Positions 49,342-63,907 are shown, counted from the first letter of the stretch. The stretch is 64,000 nucleotides of DNA from Euwallacea fornicatus (GCF_040115645.1 NW_027096041.1:620001-684000), one strand, 5' to 3'. Notes: generated by a model not told the origin, from the letters alone. Translations and numbers: made by a program.

Positions 49342-52300
49342 ACACTTTGTTTAAGGAATTTGGTCATCATATGCCGAAGTTATCGAGCTTCAAAGTTTGA
49401 AAAGTCACAAAAGATGTGTGTTTGAGCACATAAAGTACTATTTTTCTTGGAAGTTCAACAAGATGCAATCATGATGTGTTGTAACATCTTCAAAATCTCG
49501 TCGATCTGATTAATTTGACACTTTGTTTAAGGAATTTGGTCCTCATTTGCCGAAGTTATCGAGCTTCAAATTTGAAAAGTCACACAAGTTGTGTGTTTGA
49601 GCACATAAAGTACTATTTTTCTTGGAAGTTCAACAAGATGCAATCATGATGTGTTGTGACATCTTCAAAATCTCGTCGATCTGATTATATTGACACTTTG
49701 TTTAAGGAATTTGGTCCTCATATGCCGAAGTTATCGAGCTTCAAAGTTTGAAAAGTCACACAAGTTGTGTGTTTGAGCACATAAAGTACTATTTTTCTTG
49801 GAAGTTCAACAAGATGCAATCATGATGTGTTGTGACATCTTCAAAATCTCGTCGATCTGATTAATTTGACACTTTGTTTAAGGAATTTGGTCCTCATTTG
49901 CCGAAGTTATCGAGCTTCAAATTTGAAAAGTCACACAAGTTGTGTGTTTGAGCACATAAAGTACTATTTTTCTTGGAAGTTCAACAAGATGCAATCATGA
50001 TGTGTTGTGACATCTTCAAAATCTCGTCGATCTGATTATATTGACACTTTGTTTAAGGAATTTGGTCCTCATATGCCGAAGTTATCGAGCTTCAAATTTG
50101 AAAAGTCACACAAGTTGTGTGTTTGAGCACATAAAGTACTATTTTTCTTGGAAGTTCAACAAGATGCAATCATGATGTGTTGTGACATCTTCAAAATCTC
50201 GTCGATCTGATTATATTGACACTTTGTTTAAGGAATTTGGTCCTCATATGCCGAAGTTATCGAGCTTCAAAGTTTGAAAAGTCACACAAGTTGTGTGTTT
50301 GAGCACATAAAGTACTATTTTTCTTGGAAGTTCAACAAGATGCAATCATGATGTGTTGTGACATCTTCAAAATCTCGTCGATCTGATTATATTGACACTT
50401 TGTTTAAGGAATTTGGTCCTCATATGCCGAAGTTATCGAGCTTCAAAGTTTGAAAAGTCACAAAAGATGTGTGTTTGAGCACATAAAGTACTATTTTTCT
50501 CGGAAGTTCAACAAGATGCAATTCTGATGTGTTGTAACATCTTCAAAATCTCGTCGATCTGATTAATTTGACACTTTGTTTAAGGAATTTGGTCCTCATT
50601 TGCCAAAGTTATCGAGCTTCAAATTTGAAAAGTCACACAAGTTGTGTGTTTGAGCACATAAAGTACTATTTTTCTCTGAAGTTCAACAAGATGCAATCAT
50701 GATGTGTTGTGACATCTTCAAAATCTCGTCGATCTGATTATATTGACACTTTGTTTAAGGAATTTGGTCCTCATATGCCGAAGTTATCGAGCTTCAAAGT
50801 TTGAAAAGTCACACAAGTTGTGTGTTTGAGCACATAAAGTACTATTTTTCTTGGAAGTTCAACAAGATGCAATCATGATGTGTTGTGACATCTTCAAAAT
50901 CTCGTCGATCTGATTAATTTGACACTTTGTTTAAGGAATTTGGTCCTCATTTGCCGAAGTTATCGAGCTTCAAATTTGAAAAGTCACACAAGTTGTGTGT
51001 TTGAGCACATAAAGTACTATTTTTCTTGGAAGTTCAACAAGATGCAATCATGATGTGTTGTGACATCTTCAAAATCTCGTCGATCTGATTATATTGACAC
51101 TTTGTTTAAGGAATTTGGTCCTCATATGCCGAAGTTATCGAGCTTCAAATTTGAAAAGTCACACAAGTTGTGTGTTTGAGCACATAAAGTACTATTTTTC
51201 TTGGAAGTTCAACAAGATGCAATCATGATGTGTTGTGACATCTTCAAAATCTCGTCGATCTGATTATATTGACACTTTGTTTAAGGAATTTGGTCCTCAT
51301 ATGCCGAAGTTATCGAGCTTCAAAGTTTGAAAAGTCACACAAGTTGTGTGTTTGAGCACATAAAGTACTATTTTTCTTGGAAGTTCAACAAGATGCAATC
51401 ATGATGTGTTGTGACATCTTCAAAATCTCGTCGATCTGATTATATTGACACTTTGTTTAAGGAATTTGGTCCTCATATGCCGAAGTTATCGAGCTTCAAA
51501 GTTTGAAAAGTCACACAAGTTGTGTGTTTGAGCACATAAAGTACTATTTTTCTTGGAAGTTCAACAAGATGCAATCATGTTGTGTTGTAACATCTTCAAA
51601 ATCTCGTCGATCTGATTAATTTGACACTTTGTTTAAGGAATTTGGTCCTCATTTGCCGAAGTTATCGAGCTTCAAAGTTTGAAAAGTCACACAAGTTGTG
51701 TGTTTGAGCACATAAAGTACTAATTTTCTTGGAAGTTCAACAAGATGCAATCATGTTGTGTTGTAACATCTTCAAAATCTCGTCGATCTGATTAATTTGA
51801 CACTTTGTTTAAGGAATTTGGTCCTCATTTGCCGAAGTTATCGAGCTTCAAAGTTTGAAAAGTCACACAAGTTGTGTGTTTGAGCACATAAAGTACTATT
51901 TTTCTTGGAAGTTCAACAAGATGCAATCATGTTGTGTTGTAACATCTTCAAAATCTCGTCGATCTGATTAATTTGACACTTTGTTTAAGGAATTTGGTCC
52001 TCATATGCCGAAGTTATCGAGCTTCAAAGTTTGAAAAGTCACACAAGTTGTGTGTTTGAGCACATAAAGTACTATTTTTCTCTGAAGTTCAACAAGATGC
52101 AATCATGATGTGTTGTAACATCTTCAAAATCTCGTCGATCTGATTAATTTGACACTTTGTTTAAGGAATTTGGTCCTCATTTGCCGAAGTTATCGAGCTT
52201 CAAATTTGAAAAGTCACACAAGTTGTGTGTTTGAGCACATAAAGTACTATTTTTCTTGGAAGTTCAACAAGATGCAATCATGATGTGTTGTGACATCTTC

Positions 52301-52853
52301 AAAATCTCGTCGATCTGATTATATTGACACTTTGTTTAAGGAATTTGGTCCTCATATGCCGAAGTTATCGAGCTTCAAAGTTTGAAAAGTCACACAAGTT
52401 GTGTGTTTGAGCACATAAAGTACTATTTTTCTTGGAAGTTCAACAAGATGCAATCATGATGTGTTGTGACATCTTCAAAATCTCGTCGATCTGATTATAT
52501 TGACACTTTGTTTAAGGAATTTGGTCCTCATATGCCGAAGTTATCGAGCTTCAAAGTTTGAAAAGTCACAAAAGATGTGTGTTTGAGCACATAAAGTACT
52601 ATTTTTCTCGGAAGTTCAACAAGATGCAATTCTGATGTGTTGTAACATCTTCAAAATCTCGTCGATCTGATTAATTTGACACTTTGTTTAAGGAATTTGG
52701 TCCTCATTTGCCAAAGTTATCGAGCTTCAAATTTGAAAAGTCACACAAGTTGTGTGTTTGAGCACATAAAGTACTATTTTTCTCTGAAGTTCAACAAGAT
52801 GCAATCATGATGTGTTGTGACATCTTCAAAATCTCGTCGATCTGATGATATTG
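49342..52853 (+). repeat. J-K HOR block, 20 monomers (3512 bp)
   Basis: Order: K P Q' P S' Q' E J-like Q' P S' Q' Q W, a 176-bp catttg copy, R P Q' E J. The internal J-like monomer (ending near 50745) has 'tatattg' instead of 'gatgat' and is followed by Q', not K, so it does not open a new block. The Q' P S' Q' run occurs twice. The part after about 51327 repeats 41675-43201. Confidence 0.88.
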
Positions 52854-55835
52854 ACACTTTGTTTAAGGAATTTGGTCATCATATGCCGAAGTTATCGAGC
52901 TTCAAAGTTTGAAAAGTCACAAAAGATGTGTGTTTGAGCACATAAAGTACTATTTTTCTTGGAAGTTCAACAAGATGCAATCATGATGTGTTGTAACATC
53001 TTCAAAATCTCGTCGATCTGATTAATTTGACACTTTGTTTAAGGAATTTGGTCCTCATTTGCCGAAGTTATCGAGCTTCAAAGTTTGAAAAGTCACTCAA
53101 GTTGTGTGTTTGAGCACATAAAGTACTATTTTTCTCGGAAGTTCAACAAGATGCAATCATGATGTGTTGTAACATCTTCAAAATCTCGTCGATCTGATTA
53201 ATTTGACACTTTGTTTAAGGAATTTGGTCCTCATTTGCCGAAGTTATCGAGCTTCAAATTTGAAAAGTCACACAAGTTGTGTGTTTGAGCACATAAAGTA
53301 CTATTTTTCTTGGAAGTTCAACAAGATGCAATCATGATGTGTTGTGACATCTTCAAAATCTCGTCGATCTGATTAATTTGACACTTTGTTTAAGGAATTT
53401 GGTCCTCATATGCCGAAGTTATCGAGCTTCAAATTTGAAAAGTCACAAAAGATGTGTGTTTGAGCACATAAAGTACTATTTTTCTCGGAAGTTCAACAAG
53501 ATGCAATTCTGATGTGTTGTAACATCTTCAAAATCTCGTCGATCTGATTAATTTGACACTTTGTTTAAGGAATTTGGTCCTCATTTGCCGAAGTTATCGA
53601 GCTTCAAATTTGAAAAGTCACACAAGTTGTGTGTTTGAGCACATAAAGTACTATTTTTCTTGGAAGTTCAACAAGATGCAATCATGATGTGTTGTAACAT
53701 CTTCAAAATCTCGTCGATCTGATTAATTTGACACTTTGTTTAAGGAATTTGGTCCTCATTTGCCGAAGTTATCGAGCTTCAAAGTTTGAAAAGTCACTCA
53801 AGTTGTGTGTTTGAGCACATAAAGTACTATTTTTCTCGGAAGTTCAACAAGATGCAATCATGATGTGTTGTAACATCTTCAAAATCTCGTCGATCTGATT
53901 AATTTGACACTTTGTTTAAGGAATTTGGTCCTCATTTGCCGAAGTTATCGAGCTTCAAATTTGAAAAGTCACACAAGTTGTGTGTTTGAGCACATAAAGT
54001 ACTATTTTTCTTGGAAGTTCAACAAGATGCAATCATGATGTGTTGTGACATCTTCAAAATCTCGTCGATCTGATTAATTTGACACTTTGTTTAAGGAATT
54101 TGGTCCTCATATGCCGAAGTTATCGAGCTTCAAATTTGAAAAGTCACAAAAGATGTGTGTTTGAGCACATAAAGTACTATTTTTCTCGGAAGTTCAACAA
54201 GATGCAATTCTGATGTGTTGTAACATCTTCAAAATCTCGTCGATCTGATTAATTTGACACTTTGTTTAAGGAATTTGGTCCTCATTTGCCGAAGTTATCG
54301 AGCTTCAAATTTGAAAAGTCACACAAGTTGTGTGTTTGAGCACATAAAGTACTATTTTTCTTGGAAGTTCAACAAGATGCAATCATGATGTGTTGTAACA
54401 TCTTCAAAATCTCGTCGATCTGATTAATTTGACACTTTGTTTAAGGAATTTGGTCCTCATTTGCCGAAGTTATCGAGCTTCAAATTTGAAAAGTCACACA
54501 AATTGTGTGTTTGAGCACATAAAGTACTATTTTTCTTGGAAGTTCAACAAGATGCAATCATGATGTGTTGTGACATCTTCAAAATCTCGTCGATCTGATT
54601 ATATTGACACTTTGTTTAAGGAATTTGGTCCTCATATGCCGAAGTTATCGAGCTTCAAAGTTTGAAAAGTCACACAAGTTGTGTGTTTGAGCACATAAAG
54701 TACTATTTTTCTCTGAAGTTCAACAAGATGCAATCATGATGTGTTGTAACATCTTCAAAATCTCGTCGATCTGATTAATTTGACACTTTGTTTAAGGAAT
54801 TTGGTCCTCATTTGCCGAAGTTATCGAGCTTCAAAGTTTGAAAAGTCACTCAAGTTGTGTGTTTGAGCACATAAAGTACTATTTTTCTTGGAAGTTCAAC
54901 AAGATGCAATCATGTTGTGTTGTAACATCTTCAAAATCTCGTCGATCTGATTAATTTGACACTTTGTTTAAGGAATTTGGTCCTCATTTGCCGAAGTTAT
55001 CGAGCTTCAAATTTGAAAAGTCACACAAGTTGTGTGTTTGAGCACATAAAGTACTATTTTTCTTGGAAGTTCAACAAGATGCAATCATGATGTGTTGTGA
55101 CATCTTCAAAATCTCGTCGATCTGATTATATTGACACTTTGTTTAAGGAATTTGGTCCTCATATGCCGAAGTTATCGAGCTTCAAAGTTTGAAAAGTCAC
55201 ACAAGTTGTGTGTTTGAGCACATAAAGTACTATTTTTCTCTGAAGTTCAACAAGATGCAATCATGATGTGTTGTAACATCTTCAAAATCTCGTCGATCTG
55301 ATTAATTTGACACTTTGTTTAAGGAATTTGGTCCTCATTTACCGAAGTTATCGAGCTTCAAATTTGAAAAGTCACACAAGTTGTGTGTTTGAGCACATAA
55401 AGTACTATTTTTCTTGGAAGTTCAACAAGATGCAATCATGATGTGTTGTGACATCTTCAAAATCTCGTCGATCTGATTATATTGACACTTTGTTTAAGGA
55501 ATTTGGTCCTCATATGCCGAAGTTATCGAGCTTCAAAGTTTGAAAAGTCACAAAAGATGTGTGTTTGAGCACATAAAGTACTATTTTTCTCGGAAGTTCA
55601 ACAAGATGCAATTCTGATGTGTTGTAACATCTTCAAAATCTCGTCGATCTGATTAATTTGACACTTTGTTTAAGGAATTTGGTCCTCATTTGCCAAAGTT
55701 ATCGAGCTTCAAATTTGAAAAGTCACACAAGTTGTGTGTTTGAGCACATAAAGTACTATTTTTCTCTGAAGTTCAACAAGATGCAATCATGATGTGTTGT
55801 GACATCTTCAAAATCTCGTCGATCTGATGATATTG
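52854..55835 (+). repeat. J-K HOR block, 17 monomers (2982 bp), second copy
   Basis: Same monomer order and length as 43202-46183, displaced by 9652 bp. I noticed no difference between the two in the markers I compared (caattctg, cacaaattg, catttacc, gatgat positions). Confidence 0.9.
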
Positions 55836-58800
55836 ACACTTTGTTTAAGGAATTTGGTCATCATATGCCGAAGTTATCGAGCTTCAAAGTTTGAAAAGTC
55901 ACAAAAGATGTGTGTTTGAGCACATAAAGTACTATTTTTCTTGGAAGTTCAACAAGATGCAATCATGATGTGTTGTGACATCTTCAAAATCTCGTCGATC
56001 TGATTAATTTGACACTTTGTTTAAGGAATTTGGTCCTCATTTGCCGAAGTTATCGAGCTTCAAATTTGAAAAGTCACACAAGTTGTGTGTTTGAGCACAT
56101 AAAGTACTATTTTTCTTGGAAGTTCAACAAGATGCAATCATGATGTGTTGTGACATCTTCAAAATCTCGTCGATCTGATTATATTGACACTTTGTTTAAG
56201 GAATTTGGTCCTCATATGCCGAAGTTATCGAGCTTCAAAGTTTGAAAAGTCACACAAGTTGTGTGTTTGAGCACATAAAGTACTATTTTTCTTGGAAGTT
56301 CAACAAGATGCAATCATGATGTGTTGTGACATCTTCAAAATCTCGTCGATCTGATTAATTTGACACTTTGTTTAAGGAATTTGGTCCTCATTTGCCGAAG
56401 TTATCGAGCTTCAAAGTTTGAAAAGTCACACAAGTTGTGTGTTTGAGCACATAAAGTACTATTTTTCTTGGAAGTTCAACAAGATGCAATCATGATGTGT
56501 TGTGACATCTTCAAAATCTCGTCGATCTGATTAATTTGACACTTTGTTTAAGGAATTTGGTCCTCATATGCCGAAGTTATCGAGCTTCAAATTTGAAAAG
56601 TCACAAAAGATGTGTGTTTGAGCACATAAAGTACTATTTTTCTCGGAAGTTCAACAAGATGCAATTCTGATGTGTTGTAACATCTTCAAAATCTCGTCGA
56701 TCTGATTAATTTGACACTTTGTTTAAGGAATTTGGTCCTCATTTGCCGAAGTTATCGAGCTTCAAATTTGAAAAGTCACACAAGTTGTGTGTTTGAGCAC
56801 ATAAAGTACTATTTTTCTTGGAAGTTCAACAAGATGCAATCATGATGTGTTGTAACATCTTCAAAATCTCGTCGATCTGATTAATTTGACACTTTGTTTA
56901 AGGAATTTGGTCCTCATTTGCCGAAGTTATCGAGCTTCAAAGTTTGAAAAGTCACTCAAGTTGTGTGTTTGAGCACATAAAGTACTATTTTTCTCGGAAG
57001 TTCAACAAGATGCAATCATGATGTGTTGTAACATCTTCAAAATCTCGTCGATCTGATTAATTTGACACTTTGTTTAAGGAATTTGGTCCTCATTTGCCGA
57101 AGTTATCGAGCTTCAAATTTGAAAAGTCACACAAGTTGTGTGTTTGAGCACATAAAGTACTATTTTTCTTGGAAGTTCAACAAGATGCAATCATGATGTG
57201 TTGTGACATCTTCAAAATCTCGTCGATCTGATTAATTTGACACTTTGTTTAAGGAATTTGGTCCTCATATGCCGAAGTTATCGAGCTTCAAATTTGAAAA
57301 GTCATAAAAGATGTGTGTTTGAGCACATAAAGTACTATTTTTCTCGGAAGTTCAACAAGATGCAATTCTGATGTGTTGTAACATCTTCAAAATCTCGTCG
57401 ATCTGATTAATTTGACACTTTGTTTAAGGAATTTGGTCCTCATTTGCCGAAGTTATCGAGCTTCAAATTTGAAAAGTCACACAAGTTGTGTGTTTGAGCA
57501 CATAAAGTACTATTTTTCTTGGAAGTTCAACAAGATGCAATCATGATGTGTTGTAACATCTTCAAAATCTCGTCGATCTGATTAATTTGACACTTTGTTT
57601 AAGGAATTTGGTCCTCATTTGCCGAAGTTATCGAGCTTCAAATTTGAAAAGTCACACAAATTGTGTGTTTGAGCACATATAGTACTATTTTTCTTGGAAG
57701 TTCAACAAGATGCAATCATGATGTGTTGTGACATCTTCAAAATCTCGTCGATCTGATTATATTGACACTTTGTTTAAGGAATTTGGTCCTCATATGCCGA
57801 AGTTATCGAGCTTCAAAGTTTGAAAAGTCACACAAGTTGTGTGTTTGAGCACATAAAGTACTATTTTTCTCTGAAGTTCAACAAGATGCAATCATGATGT
57901 GTTGTAACATCTTCAAAATCTCGTCGATCTGATTAATTTGACACTTTGTTTAAGGAATTTGGTCCTCATTTGCCGAAGTTATCGAGCTTCAAAGTTTGAA
58001 AAGTCACTCAAGTTGTGTGTTTGAGCACATAAAGTACTATTTTTCTTGGAAGTTCAACAAGATGCAATCATGTTGTGTTGTAACATCTTCAAAATCTCGT
58101 CGATCTGATTAATTTGACACTTTGTTTAAGGAATTTGGTCCTCATTTGCCGAAGTTATCGAGCTTCAAATTTGAAAAGTCACACAAGTTGTGTGTTTGAG
58201 CACATAAAGTACTATTTTTCTTGGAAGTTCAACAAGATGCAATCATGATGTGTTGTGACATCTTCAAAATCTCGTCGATCTGATTATATTGACACTTTGT
58301 TTAAGGAATTTGGTCCTCATATGCCGAAGTTATCGAGCTTCAAAGTTTGAAAAGTCACACAAGTTGTGTGTTTGAGCACATAAAGTACTATTTTTCTCTG
58401 AAGTTCAACAAGATGCAATCATGATGTGTTGTAACATCTTCAAAATCTCGTCGATCTGATTAATTTGACACTTTGTTTAAGGAATTTGGTCCTCATTTAC
58501 CGAAGTTATCGAGCTTCAAATTTGAAAAGTCACACAAGTTGTGTGTTTGAGCACATAAAGTACTATTTTTCTTGGAAGTTCAACAAGATGCAATCATGAT
58601 GTGTTGTGACATCTTCAAAATCTCGTCGATCTGATTATATTGACACTTTGTTTAAGGAATTTGGTCCTCATATGCCGAAGTTATCGAGCTTCAAAGTTTG
58701 AAAAGTCACAAAAGATGTGTGTTTGAGCACATAAAGTACTATTTTTCTCGGAAGTTCAACAAGATGCAATTCTGATGTGTTGTAACATCTTCAAAATCTC

Positions 58801-58993
58801 GTCGATCTGATTAATTTGACACTTTGTTTAAGGAATTTGGTCCTCATTTGCCAAAGTTATCGAGCTTCAAATTTGAAAAGTCACACAAGTTGTGTGTTTG
58901 AGCACATAAAGTACTATTTTTCTCTGAAGTTCAACAAGATGCAATCATGATGTGTTGTGACATCTTCAAAATCTCGTCGATCTGATGATATTG
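55836..58993 (+). repeat. J-K HOR block, 18 monomers (3158 bp), second copy
   Basis: Same order and length as 46184-49341, displaced by 9652 bp. Two private changes were seen in this copy: 'gtcataaaag' near 57304 where the first copy has 'gtcacaaaag', and 'catatag' near 57680 in place of 'cataaag'. Confidence 0.9.
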
Positions 58994-60397
58994 ACACTTT
59001 GTTTAAGGAATTTGGTCATCATATGCCGAAGTTATCGAGCTTCAAAGTTTGAAAAGTCACAAAAGATGTGTGTTTGAGCACATAAAGTACTATTTTTCTT
59101 GGAAGTTCAACAAGATGCAATCATGATGTGTTGTAACATCTTCAAAATCTCGTCGATCTGATTAATTTGACACTTTGTTTAAGGAATTTGGTCCTCATTT
59201 GCCGAAGTTATCGAGCTTCAAATTTGAAAAGTCACACAAGTTGTGTGTTTGAGCACATAAAGTACTATTTTTCTTGGAAGTTCAACAAGATGCAATCATG
59301 ATGTGTTGTGACATCTTCAAAATCTCGTCGATCTGATTATATTGACACTTTGTTTAAGGAATTTGGTCCTCATATGCCGAAGTTATCGAGCTTCAAAGTT
59401 TGAAAAGTCACACAAGTTGTGTGTTTGAGCACATAAAGTACTATTTTTCTTGGAAGTTCAACAAGATGCAATCATGATGTGTTGTGACATCTTCAAAATC
59501 TCGTCGATCTGATTAATTTGACACTTTGTTTAAGGAATTTGGTCCTCATTTGCCGAAGTTATCGAGCTTCAAATTTGAAAAGTCACACAAGTTGTGTGTT
59601 TGAGCACATAAAGTACTATTTTTCTTGGAAGTTCAACAAGATGCAATCATGATGTGTTGTGACATCTTCAAAATCTCGTCGATCTGATTATATTGACACT
59701 TTGTTTAAGGAATTTGGTCCTCATATGCCGAAGTTATCGAGCTTCAAATTTGAAAAGTCACACAAGTTGTGTGTTTGAGCACATAAAGTACTATTTTTCT
59801 TGGAAGTTCAACAAGATGCAATCATGATGTGTTGTGACATCTTCAAAATCTCGTCGATCTGATTATATTGACACTTTGTTTAAGGAATTTGGTCCTCATA
59901 TGCCGAAGTTATCGAGCTTCAAAGTTTGAAAAGTCACACAAGTTGTGTGTTTGAGCACATAAAGTACTATTTTTCTTGGAAGTTCAACAAGATGCAATCA
60001 TGATGTGTTGTGACATCTTCAAAATCTCGTCGATCTGATTATATTGACACTTTGTTTAAGGAATTTGGTCCTCATATGCCGAAGTTATCGAGCTTCAAAG
60101 TTTGAAAAGTCACAAAAGATGTGTGTTTGAGCACATAAAGTACTATTTTTCTCGGAAGTTCAACAAGATGCAATTCTGATGTGTTGTAACATCTTCAAAA
60201 TCTCGTCGATCTGATTAATTTGACACTTTGTTTAAGGAATTTGGTCCTCATTTGCCAAAGTTATCGAGCTTCAAATTTGAAAAGTCACACAAGTTGTGTG
60301 TTTGAGCACATAAAGTACTATTTTTCTCTGAAGTTCAACAAGATGCAATCATGATGTGTTGTGACATCTTCAAAATCTCGTCGATCTGATGATATTG
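58994..60397 (+). repeat. Short J-K block, 8 monomers (1404 bp)
   Basis: Order: K P Q' P S' Q' E J. It matches the first eight monomers of the 49342 block up to 60389. There, this copy reads 'gatgat' and goes on to K, while the earlier copy reads 'gattat' and goes on to Q'. This is the right end of the 9652-bp duplication. Confidence 0.9.
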
Positions 60398-63300
60398 ACA
60401 CTTTGTTTAAGGAATTTGGTCATCATATGCCGAAGTTATCGAGCTTCAAAGTTTGAAAAGTCACAAAAGATGTGTGTTTGAGCACATAAAGTACTATTTT
60501 TCTTGGAAGTTCAACAAGATGCAATCATGATGTGTTGTAACATCTTCAAAATCTCGTCGATCTGATTAATTTGACACTTTGTTTAAGGAATTTGGTCCTC
60601 ATTTGCCGAAGTTATCGAGCTTCAAAGTTTGAAAAGTCACTCAAGTTGTGTGTTTGAGCACATAAAGTACTATTTTTCTCGGAAGTTCAACAAGATGCAA
60701 TCATGATGTGTTGTAACATCTTCAAAATCTCGTCGATCTGATTAATTTGACACTTTGTTTAAGGAATTTGGTCCTCATTTGCCGAAGTTATCGAGCTTCA
60801 AATTTGAAAAGTCACACAAGTTGTGTGTTTGAGCACATAAAGTACTATTTTTCTTGGAAGTTCAACAAGATGCAATCATGATGTGTTGTGACATCTTCAA
60901 AATCTCGTCGATCTGATTAATTTGACACTTTGTTTAAGGAATTTGGTCCTCATATGCCGAAGTTATCGAGCTTCAAATTTGAAAAGTCACAAAAGATGTG
61001 TGTTTGAGCACATAAAGTACTATTTTTCTCGGAAGTTCAACAAGATGCAATTCTGATGTGTTGTAACATCTTCAAAATCTCGTCGATCTGATTAATTTGA
61101 CACTTTGTTTAAGGAATTTGGTCCTCATTTGCCGAAGTTATCGAGCTTCAAATTTGAAAAGTCACACAAGTTGTGTGTTTGAGCACATAAAGTACTATTT
61201 TTCTTGGAAGTTCAACAAGATGCAATCATGATGTGTTGTAACATCTTCAAAATCTCGTCGATCTGATTAATTTGACACTTTGTTTAAGGAATTTGGTCCT
61301 CATTTGCCGAAGTTATCGAGCTTCAAAGTTTGAAAAGTCACTCAAGTTGTGTGTTTGAGCACATAAAGTACTATTTTTCTCGGAAGTTCAACAAGATGCA
61401 ATCATGATGTGTTGTAACATCTTCAAAATCTCGTCGATCTGATTAATTTGACACTTTGTTTAAGGAATTTGGTCCTCATTTGCCGAAGTTATCGAGCTTC
61501 AAATTTGAAAAGTCACACAAGTTGTGTGTTTGAGCACATAAAGTACTATTTTTCTTGGAAGTTCAACAAGATGCAATCATGATGTGTTGTGACATCTTCA
61601 AAATCTCGTCGATCTGATTATATTGACACTTTGTTTAAGGAATTTGGTCCTCATATGCCGAAGTTATCGAGCTTCAAAGTTTGAAAAGTCACACAAGTTG
61701 TGTGTTTGAGCACATAAAGTACTATTTTTCTTGGAAGTTCAACAAGATGCAATCATGTTGTGTTGTAACATCTTCAAAATCTCGTCGATCTGATTAATTT
61801 GACACTTTGTTTAAGGAATTTGGTCCTCATTTGCCGAAGTTATCGAGCTTCAAATTTGAAAAGTCACACAAGTTGTGTGTTTGAGCACATAAAGTACTAT
61901 TTTTCTTGGAAGTTCAACAAGATGCAATCATGATGTGTTGTGACATCTTCAAAATCTCGTCGATCTGATTATATTGACACTTTGTTTAAGGAATTTGGTC
62001 CTCATATGCCGAAGTTATCGAGCTTCAAAGTTTGAAAAGTCACACAAGTTGTGTGTTTGAGCACATAAAGTACTATTTTTCTCTGAAGTTCAACAAGATG
62101 CAATCATGATGTGTTGTAACATCTTCAAAATCTCGTCGATCTGATTAATTTGACACTTTGTTTAAGGAATTTGGTCCTCATTTACCGAAGTTATCGAGCT
62201 TCAAATTTGAAAAGTCACACAAGTTGTGTGTTTGAGCACATAAAGTACTATTTTTCTTGGAAGTTCAACAAGATGCAATCATGTTGTGTTGTAACATCTT
62301 CAAAATCTCGTCGATCTGATTAAATTGACACTTTGTTTAAGGAATTTGGTCCTCATTTGCCGAAGTTATCGAGCTTCAAAGTTTGAAAAGTCACACAAGT
62401 TGTGTGTTTGAGCACATAAAGTACTAATTTTCTTGGAAGTTCAACAAGATGCAATCATGTTGTGTTGTAACATCTTCAAAATCTCGTCGATCTGATTAAT
62501 TTGACACTTTGTTTAAGGAATTTGGTCCTCATTTGCCGAAGTTATCGAGCTTCAAATTTGAAAAGTCACACAAGTTGTGTGTTTGAGCACATAAAGTACT
62601 ATTTTTCTTGGAAGTTCAACAAGATGCAATCATGATGTGTTGTGACATCTTCAAAATCTCGTCGATCTGATTTTATTGACACTTTGTTTAAGGAATTTGG
62701 TCCTCATATGCCGAAGTTATCGAGCTTCAAAGTTTGAAAAGTCACACTAGTTGTGTGTTTGAGCACATAAAGTACTATTTTTCTTGGAAGTTCAACAAGA
62801 TGCAATCATGTTGTGTTGTAACATCTTCAAAATCTCGTCGATCTGATTAATTTGACACTTTGTTTAAGGAATTTGGTCCTCATTTGCCGAAGTTATCGAG
62901 CTTCAAATTTGAAAAGTCACACAAGTTGTGTGTTTGAGCACATAAAGTACTATTTTTCTTGGAAGTTCAACAAGATGCAATCATGATGTGTTGTGACATC
63001 TTCAAAATCTCGTCGATCTGATTATATTGACACTTTGTTTAAGGAATTTGGTCCTCATATGCCGAAGTTATCGAGCTTCAAAGTTTGAAAAGTCACACAA
63101 GTTGTGTGTTTGAGCACATAAAGTACTATTTTTCTTGGAAGTTCAACAAGATGCAATCATGATGTGTTGTGACATCTTCAAAATCTCGTCGATCTGATTA
63201 ATTTGACACTTTGTTTAAGGAATTTGGTCCTCATTTGCCGAAGTTATCGAGCTTCAAATTTGAAAAGTCACACAAGTTGTGTGTTTGAGCACATAAAGTA

Positions 63301-63907
63301 CTATTTTTCTTGGAAGTTCAACAAGATGCAATCATGATGTGTTGTGACATCTTCAAAATCTCGTCGATCTGATTATATTGACACTTTGTTTAAGGAATTT
63401 GGTCCTCATATGCCGAAGTTATCGAGCTTCAAATTTGAAAAGTCACACAAGTTGTGTGTTTGAGCACATAAAGTACTATTTTTCTTGGAAGTTCAACAAG
63501 ATGCAATCATGATGTGTTGTGACATCTTCAAAATCTCGTCGATCTGATTATATTGACACTTTGTTTAAGGAATTTGGTCCTCATATGCCGAAGTTATCGA
63601 GCTTCAAAGTTTGAAAAGTCACACAAGTTGTGTGTTTGAGCACATAAAGTACTATTTTTCTTGGAAGTTCAACAAGATGCAATCATGATGTGTTGTGACA
63701 TCTTCAAAATCTCGTCGATCTGATTATATTGACACTTTGTTTAAGGAATTTGGTCCTCATATGCCGAAGTTATCGAGCTTCAAAGTTTGAAAAGTCACAA
63801 AAGATGTGTGTTTGAGCACATAAAGTACTATTTTTCTCGGAAGTTCAACAAGATGCAATTCTGATGTGTTGTAACATCTTCAAAATCTCGTCGATCTGAT
63901 TAATTTG
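60398..63907 (+). repeat. J-K block continuing out of the window, 20 complete monomers
   Basis: Order: K U P E Z U P Q P R, a catttacc copy ending 'gtaac', W P Q P Q' P S' Q' E. The first seven monomers match the start of the 43202 and 52854 blocks. The P-Q pair at 62504-62854 carries the rare markers also found at 31263-31613. The tail P Q' P S' Q' E matches 59170 onward. It is a patchwork of at least three segments known from elsewhere in the window. Confidence 0.87.

Larger units (their letters stand above)
41675..60389 (+). repeat. Supra-HOR duplication, 9652-bp offset (55 monomers)
   Basis: About 9.06 kb (41675-50737) is repeated at 51327-60389. The offset of 9652 bp is constant for three successive gatgat landmarks (43191/52843, 46173/55825, 49331/58983) and for the catttacc site (45689/55341). 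Only two base differences were noticed inside. At the left end the copies part at the 175/176-bp site of one monomer; at the right end at 'gattat' versus 'gatgat'. Between the copies lie about 590 bp (50738-51326) of ordinary P, S' and Q' monomers. Confidence 0.88.
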
